A stretch of DNA of 64,000 bases from Amoebidium appalachense (taxonomy: Eukaryota; Ichthyosporea), in the NCBI GenBank assembly GCA_963693365.1, contig CAVNZM010000013.1, positions 2,480,001-2,544,000 on the forward strand, in the 5' to 3' direction. The notes under the pieces are model-generated. The model was not told where the DNA came from, made no database searches, and was given only the letters and a program-made list of their open reading frames with translations. Positions 57,955 to 64,000 of this stretch are shown piece by piece. Numbering within the stretch: the first letter of the stretch is position 1; every line of letters starts with the position of its first letter. A program made the translations under genes and the position numbers.

Positions 57955-58216
57955 ACACACACCCCTACACCCACACACACAAGGCTTCAATAGGCACGCA
58001 CACGTGCACATGTCATGGGGAAAGGCACGCACGCATGCAGACGCAAAGTTTACGCACGAATCAATGGACTCTTACACACACACCATAGGTGGTTGCGGTG
58101 ATGTGTATACAAATATCAGAGGCACACCGCAAGGTACATGAAACTTAGGCCTGACACACGCTTGCACACACGAAAGTACATACACAAAGGCACACACAGA
58201 CAGTGTCACACACTGT

Positions 58217-58272
<56 letters not shown>

Positions 58273-59043
58273 CACACACACACACACACACACACATACG
58301 CACGCAAGCTTAACACTGCATAACCACACACACGCAGTGAAAAACGCACTGTGACACAACGAACACACACACACACACACACACTCACACACACACCCAT
58401 GCACGCGCATGCACACACATCACACACACACACATGTGTACACATGCACACACACAGAGACACAGACATACACACGCATACGCACAAAAACACCAAACAA
58501 AAAAAAAAACAGATACTCAAACAGCACACACAATACATTGATATGGGAGCCGAAACAGAACATTTCGATTGACCTTATTTTGTTTCCTCCCCCACTCCCT
58601 CGGGTCCTCCTGGCCCGAAATCCCAAGGCCTCCCCATCCCCTCAAAGCCCGCCCTCCCGCCTCTCCCCTTGAAGTACTGTACCCCCATTATTCAGAATTA
58701 CCTACGCCCCTCCCTCCTCCCCCCTCCCCACCCCCCCCCCCCCCCCCCCCCCGCCGCCCCCCTCCCCCGAGTCCCTGCGCCCTCCAGCCCCCCCGCCCCA
58801 CCCCCTCCCCCCCCCCCCCCCCCCGGCCCCTTCCCCCCCCCCCCCCCGCCCCCCCATCCCCACCCCCACCCCTCCTCCCTCTGAGTCCACTGACCCACAT
58901 GAGGTGCTCGCATGCATGGGCTCCCCAATGAAACAGGAGTTCACATTTTTCATATTTCCTTGTTTTTTGACAGTCACCAGGTAGTTGTGTGCTTTAAGGA
59001 CTAGTCATGACGTTTTTTTTTCTTTTTCTTTTTTTTTTTTTTT

Positions 59044-59075
<32 letters not shown>

Positions 59076-59469
59076 GGCTTGATACACCATTATGTGTACG
59101 TATACACGTCCAATGACATGCACATGCCTCACCAGTGGCAATCCAATGGCACATGATTGCCGTTTTCAGCATGAATTCGAATGATTGTAGACTAACACAA
59201 CCTATGATTTCATTTAAATGGGCCCACAGGTTCCAAACCCTTTGCTAATAGTGTTAAGCAACTGGTACCAGGGTTGAAGATAAGCATGGTTTTGATGCTT
59301 TGCAACGCATGGGTATGATCGTTTTATTTTTTTAGGCATTCGAGGGGCCCGGGGTATGGCCCGGTGCACGATGATTGTGATCATGGTGGTGAGGGGGGGG
59401 GGGGGGACACATGTATGCGTGTGTATGTGTAGTGGTGGCCCGGGTGGTGGTGGTGGTGGTGGTGGTGGT

Positions 59470-59502
<33 letters not shown>

Positions 59503-59700
59503 GGAGGGCGGGGGATTTTCTGACGTGCATGTACGCGTGCCAGTGAATTGAATTCCCTTATGCAAAGATTTCACGTGCCAGTGGTCACCGGGGTGGGTCA
59601 ATTTCCGACATTTTCGTGTGGTGACGCGCATGCGAACGTGGCACGTGCACACACACAAAAGCACATGCATACACACCATGGTACCCGCCCATCCACCTAC
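56455..59700. other. TFIIB 3' flank and CA/C-rich spacer
   Basis: A poly(A) signal AATAAA lies at 57046-57051. The rest has G runs (56479-56500, 56625-56680), CA tracts (57337-57366, 58210-58298), a 40-nt-class C run (about 57478-57520), C-rich blocks (58730-58870) and a T-then-G tract (59013-59074). A plus-strand frame near 57680-57811 (basic, KGRNKRKRKKRRE) could be a terminal exon, but nothing connects to it. Confidence 0.45.
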
Positions 59701-59734
59701 CCACTCACCCACCCACATCACATTAAAGCACACA

Positions 59735-59806
59735 AAACACGTGCACACACACACACACACACACACAATACACGTGCACACACACACACACACACACAAT
59801 ACACGT

Positions 59807-59839
<33 letters not shown>

Positions 59840-59938
59840 ACACGTGCACACACACACACACACACACACAATACACGTGCACACACACACACAATACACG
59901 TGCACACACACACACACACACACACACACAATACACGT

Positions 59939-59973
<35 letters not shown>

Positions 59974-60008
59974 ACACGTGCACACACACACAAACACACA
60001 ATACACGT

Positions 60009-60045
<37 letters not shown>

Positions 60046-60140
60046 ACACGTGCACACACACACACACACAATACACGTGCACACACACACACACACACAA
60101 TACACGTGCACACACACACACACACACATGTACACACGCA

Positions 60141-60175
<35 letters not shown>
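59735..60175. repeat. Higher-order array: CA repeats punctuated by ATACACGTGCAC
   Basis: CA repeats of 10-35 nt are separated about a dozen times by AATACACGTGCAC (for example at 59767, 59797, 59836, 59869, 59892, 59928, 59970, 60000, 60042, 60069 and 60098). Each separator holds the palindromic E-box CACGTG. The unit length varies from about 23 to 42 bp, so the array expands both by CA slippage and by whole-unit duplication. Confidence 0.92.
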
Positions 60176-60177
<2 letters not shown>

Positions 60178-60678
60178 TTAGGAGATAGTAGCACCCACCG
60201 GCCCTTAGCTAACTCCCCCCAACTCGTATAGCCAAAGTCTTCTCATGCTAACTGTTCAATGTTTATTTCACATATATACACAAGTGCGCAGGGGTGCAGG
60301 CACATTATTTTTAAAAAACCACTGTGTTATGACTCACAGTACCTCATACTAAACAATGTAGGCAAGTTGATACTTCAATTGAATCACTGTGCCGTCGGGG
60401 TCCAACATACACCACTTGTAAATGCAACAAAATCACTGGGTGGACATACTTCTCAGTGTCGCCAGGCATGTTGCAATTATTATAGGCTGAGCCTGGTAAA
60501 GTAAATTGATATCGTACTCCCGCCTTACACATCAGTTGCCATCGAATGCAATACATATCTGTTGTACCAATTCTTCTTGCCCCTAAAAGCCCCCCCCCCC
60601 CCCCCCCCCTCCCCCCTCCCCCCCCCCTCCCCTCTTTCTCTCTCTCTCTGAGTTCTCTCTCTCTCTGAGTTCTCTCTC

Positions 60679-60720
<42 letters not shown>

Positions 60721-60867
60721 ATGTCGCATGTAAAACGTGTGTGTGCTCAATGTCCAGTGTGCGATCGTGTTTGTTTTTTCCGTTTTTTTCTTTTTTTTCT
60801 TTTGGTGTGTGTGTGTGTGTGTGTGTGGGCACACCCACACGTGTGTACTTGAATGTGTATAGGCCGG

Positions 60868-60873
60868 TTTATT
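60868..60873 (-). terminator. Poly(A) signal for the minus-strand gene ending at 60958
   Basis: The minus strand reads CTAATAAACC here, 85 nt past the stop codon at 60958, in the expected place for a polyadenylation signal. Confidence 0.4.
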
Positions 60874-60957
60874 AGTGATATGGGTCCACACAGAGGGGAA
60901 ACGTGTGTTTGTGTAAGGGGGGGAGGCATCTATAGGCAGGAGAAGTGACACCCAGAT

Positions 60958-61151
60958 CTACACAGTGGCAAGTGTTGCGGCTGGAATTTGGGGGCCCAAC
61001 GCTCCACGTGAGCCCACTGCCAGATCAGAAATCCCCTGTGCAAGGCCGGCCTGTGGCCCTGGGTAAAACCGACCAGTCAGCACACGGGGGTGCAATATTT
61101 CAACTGAACCGAAATTATAATAGCACATCCACAGGCTAAACATAAAGCAGT

Positions 61152-61204
<53 letters not shown>

Positions 61205-61458
61205 AAAAAAGAAAGAAAGAAAGAAAGAACACCAACAACTACCGCCGCCCAAAACAGGCTAGATTAGGAGGTGGGAAGGGGAGGGGGGGGGGGGGGGGAG
61301 GGGGGGGGGGGGGGGCACGGGCTCACCATAGATGTGTGTATGTGCAACCCGCACAAATGTTTTTTGTGTGTGTAAAAAGGAATTCGGACGAGGGAGGGCT
61401 TAGGATGCGTGGGAAGGTGGGGACGGGTGTGTGTGTGTGTGTGTGTGTGTTTGTGTGA

Positions 61459-61520
<62 letters not shown>

Positions 61521-63388
61521 ATGTGCGTCTGTGTATGCCCGCACGTGTGTTTGTGTGTTTTCTAAAGAAGGGGTAGAGGAGGAGAGAGAGAGAGTGTGTG
61601 TGTGGGGTGGGGGGAGGGAGGGGAGGGGAGGGGAGGGAGGGGTGGAGGGGAAATGGAGGCAGGGAGGGAAGCCAAACCTGCTTTGGGCACCCTGACATCC
61701 GACATGTAGCCTGTCTGGCGGTCAGGAAAAGCCGGGACATAGGTGGGCCTGCATTGTCAGCAACAGTTTTTTTTCCGGTCAACACATATCCTCATAATCT
61801 ATGTGTTCTATGAGAGGAAGAAAGGATATCGAGGAGAAAGGAGAAATCCCGTGGTCCCCCCGGCTCTCTATCACTACTTCATATGTTCTATTAGGCAAAG
61901 AAAAAGTATTGGGGGGAAGCAGGACCAATGGCTTGCCCCCCTCCCCCCCCCCCCCCCCCCAATCACCGGATTGTTCGACATTAGTATCCGCCTATTCCAG
62001 AAAAAGCGAACACTCGCACAAGAGAAACCTTCCGTTTCTTTTGTCAGTTTTTTCGAGGTGGAGATAAACTGAATGCGTACTACAATAGGTTCTTAGAAAA
62101 CGTTCCAACTCTATCACATGAAACTCCATGCGAACCCAAAAACATACTCCCATCCAGTAAAAGCAGGTGCCAAGAGGAAAGTAATCTTAGACTTGCCTTT
62201 CTTTAGCAACTCGGGGTGGCAGTACCACTGGTGTTCTTTCCTCCGTTGTTTCTTTGGAGATTGTCACTCCACTACCAGCCCTAGAATCAGTTCCTGAACT
62301 TACCCCCCCCCCCCCCCCCCCCCCCCCCCCACACACACACCCACACACACACACACCTCACCCCCCTTTCCCTTCCCCACACCTCCTTCTCCCAAGCACA
62401 AAGACACATGCGCACATGCACACATGTACATATGATCACTGTAAGTATAGCCCCCCTCCCCCCCTCTCTATATGGTATATCTCCCCCCCCCCAACACCTC
62501 CTCTCTCTTCTCCCCCCCCCCCCCCCCCCCCCCCACACACACACCCACACACCCCCACCCCCCCTCTCCCTCTATTCTATCTTCTATCTCTACCTCATTG
62601 TATGAGGGGGAGGTAGCGGAGGGAACAGGGTGAAGAGGAGGAAGGGGGGGGGGAGGGGCCAGGGGGGGGCAGGGTACAAAGGCCAGACGACGGGATGGGA
62701 TATGTGCCTAGCAACATAGTGTGTGTATGCGTTTAACGTGTGTGCGTGCTAATCCCTCCTGTTTGGTAGAGGGAAGATTGATAAAGAAGTATGCCTAGGC
62801 ATGGGCTTCAAGGAGTTGGGGGGAGTCTTGGTTGTGTGTTTCCATCATTTCGTTTTCGTTTGCCTTGAAATAGGTCTCGGGGAGGGGGGAGGGGGGGGGG
62901 GGAGGGGGGGGGTTTAGGAGGGAACGGGGAGGTGGGGGGTGGGGAGGGAAGAAGGGATCGAAGGGGAGGGGGGGGGGGGGGGGGAGGGGGAGAGGAGGAG
63001 TCTCTTGCCTGGGAAACATGGGTGGTGGGAGAACCACAGGAAAAGACGCGGTGGCAAGTTCTATGGAGCAGACTGTTAGTCAGAACAAGTAGCAAATAAA
63101 AAAGAACAAAATGCAAAATCAACACAGGTACAAAAACCCTTCCAAGCAAGAAACGTAACCTGTATATGGGATCTCAATTTTTTCGCTTGAGTTAGTCACT
63201 ATCCTCTCCTTGATTCATCAAGACCCAACTGGATGATGGGTATCCAGATTATTCCAAAAACACACGGGGATGGGGTAAGGGGGGGATTGGAGGGAGGGGT
63301 GGGGGTGAGAAAAGGAGGAGAAAATTTGACATTACAGTCTTCTAAGGGATCCAGTAGATAAAGCAATGTCCAATTCCTAGCCCCCCAC

Positions 63389-63434
<46 letters not shown>

Positions 63435-63501
63435 ACAAAAAAAAAGAAATAAAAATAAAAACGGAAAGAAAGAAAAGAAAAGAAAAGAAACTGAAGGGAA
63501 G

Positions 63502-63535
<34 letters not shown>

Positions 63536-63699
63536 CACCCAGCAAGCATACTGTAAAACCACCGACAGGCACACACACCTGGGAGAGAATCAAACCCCTC
63601 AACATTTGCAAATACTTCAGGGGGAACATAGTCGAACTTCAGGGACGGTGGTGGGTACGGCACATCGTCATCACGGCCTAGCTGCCTGATCACACCCAC
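60958..63699 (-). CDS. Unrecognised five-exon gene (3' part), possibly TAF8/TAF3-like
   Basis: Minus-strand exons 63699-63579, 62293-62197, 61748-61678, 61398-61327 and 61103-60958 join in phase (0, 1, 2, 1, 1) to one open frame ending in TAG. That makes 121+97+71+72+146 nt, or 168 codons plus stop. Donors are GTGTGT, GCAAGT (a GC-AG intron), GTTTGG and GTGAGC; acceptors are CAG or AAG. Readable parts are GVIRQLGRDDDVPYPPP, VPPEVFANVEGFDSLPG, EERTPVVLPPRVAKE, RPTYVPAFPDRQTGYM and the C-terminal GLAQGISDLAVGSRGAL. The YVPAFPD word recalls the FPPFPD-HTY segment of TAF8, but there is no other support, so no function is assigned. The 5' end probably lies upstream; an exon-like piece touches the window edge near 63990. 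Confidence 0.5.
61104..63578 (-). repeat. Introns of the five-exon gene: G/C runs, GT and A tracts
   Basis: A C run passes into an A tract (61155-61211). There are also GT repeats (61427-61520), G-rich blocks (61276-61316, 62645-62680, 62880-62990), C/CA blocks (62303-62358, 62505-62560), and another C-then-A compound tract (63383-63533). Only the exons listed for the gene stand out. Confidence 0.75.
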
Positions 63700-63885
63700 C
63701 TGTGTTCGTGTCAAATACAGAAATAATTCCCGAAAATCTTTGCCCCCCCCCCCCCCCCCCCCTCCCTCCCCCCCCCCTCGTTCTCCCCCACCCCCCACCA
63801 CACACACCGACACACACACACACACCCCTAACCCCTCAGCTCCCCAAACACACGCACAGGCACCTAGTTCGCTTGTGTCCCCCCC

Positions 63886-63933
<48 letters not shown>

Positions 63934-64000
63934 CCAACCCCACCCCCCTCTCCCCCGGCGGCCCCCAGTGCCCCGCCTTCTCTAACTCCAATCTGATGGT
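63700..64000. other. C-rich window end
   Basis: C runs with CA interruptions dominate 63742-63955. The final 45 bases are ordinary sequence. Read on the minus strand they begin ACCATCAG and stay open (LELEKAGHWG), which could be part of an upstream exon of the neighbouring gene. Too short to call. Confidence 0.35.

Overview
This is eukaryotic nuclear DNA. Coding sequence is broken into short exons joined by GT-AG introns. There are no bacterial-style operons, and conserved eukaryotic proteins can be assembled exon by exon with matching intron phases. The protein set (an EBP1/PA2G4 homolog, SAP18, a low-molecular-weight tyrosine phosphatase, a TFIIB with a four-cysteine zinc ribbon and fungal-like C-terminus, a spherulin-4 family protein and an APE-type LINE) fits an opisthokont, for instance a unicellular relative of animals or an early-diverging fungus. 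I cannot fix the species. The most striking trait is the non-coding DNA: (GT)n/(CA)n, (CT)n and very long G or C homopolymers (one G run is 65 nt) fill introns and spacers, so most long open frames here are translated low-complexity sequence, not genes.

Layout. 1-4.3 kb: microsatellites and a five-copy 0.34-0.37 kb tandem satellite. 4.35-7.9 kb (-): spherulin-4 family gene in at least six exons. 8.5-10.9 kb: spacer with promoter-like motifs. 10.9-11.6 kb (-): single-exon Erf4/golgin-A7-like membrane protein. 12.04-12.60 kb: 3' fragment of a LINE. 12.93-22.40 kb (+): complete EBP1/PA2G4 homolog, 11 exons, 403 codons. 22.4-26.8 kb: spacer, minisatellite and CT/G tracts. 26.86-30.16 kb (+): 5'-truncated LINE carrying an open endonuclease/reverse transcriptase frame, inserted into a palindromic MITE-like element with a 12-bp target duplication. 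30.5-31.5 kb: a decayed coding region. 32.62-39.66 kb (-): SAP18 homolog, 7 exons, 245 codons. 40.02-44.98 kb (+): low-molecular-weight protein tyrosine phosphatase, 6 exons, 156 codons, divergent from SAP18 across a 353-bp promoter. 45-51.8 kb: an island almost free of simple repeats, with a SERTA-like candidate gene and a small multi-pass membrane protein. 51.77-56.45 kb (+): complete TFIIB, 5 exons, 333 codons. 56.5-60.9 kb: CA-rich spacer with a higher-order CACGTG array. 60.96-63.70 kb (-): 3' part of an unrecognised five-exon gene that may continue beyond the window.

The genes are a mix of nuclear information processing (TFIIB, SAP18, EBP1) and signalling or membrane biology (phosphatase, Erf4-like); nothing suggests one pathway or cluster. 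The common theme is intron architecture. Many acceptors are immediately preceded by CA repeats, and several introns carry G/GT-rich sequence near the donor and complementary C/CA-rich sequence near the acceptor. Exon boundaries are my reading of splice motifs, phase and family similarity; no transcript data were available.
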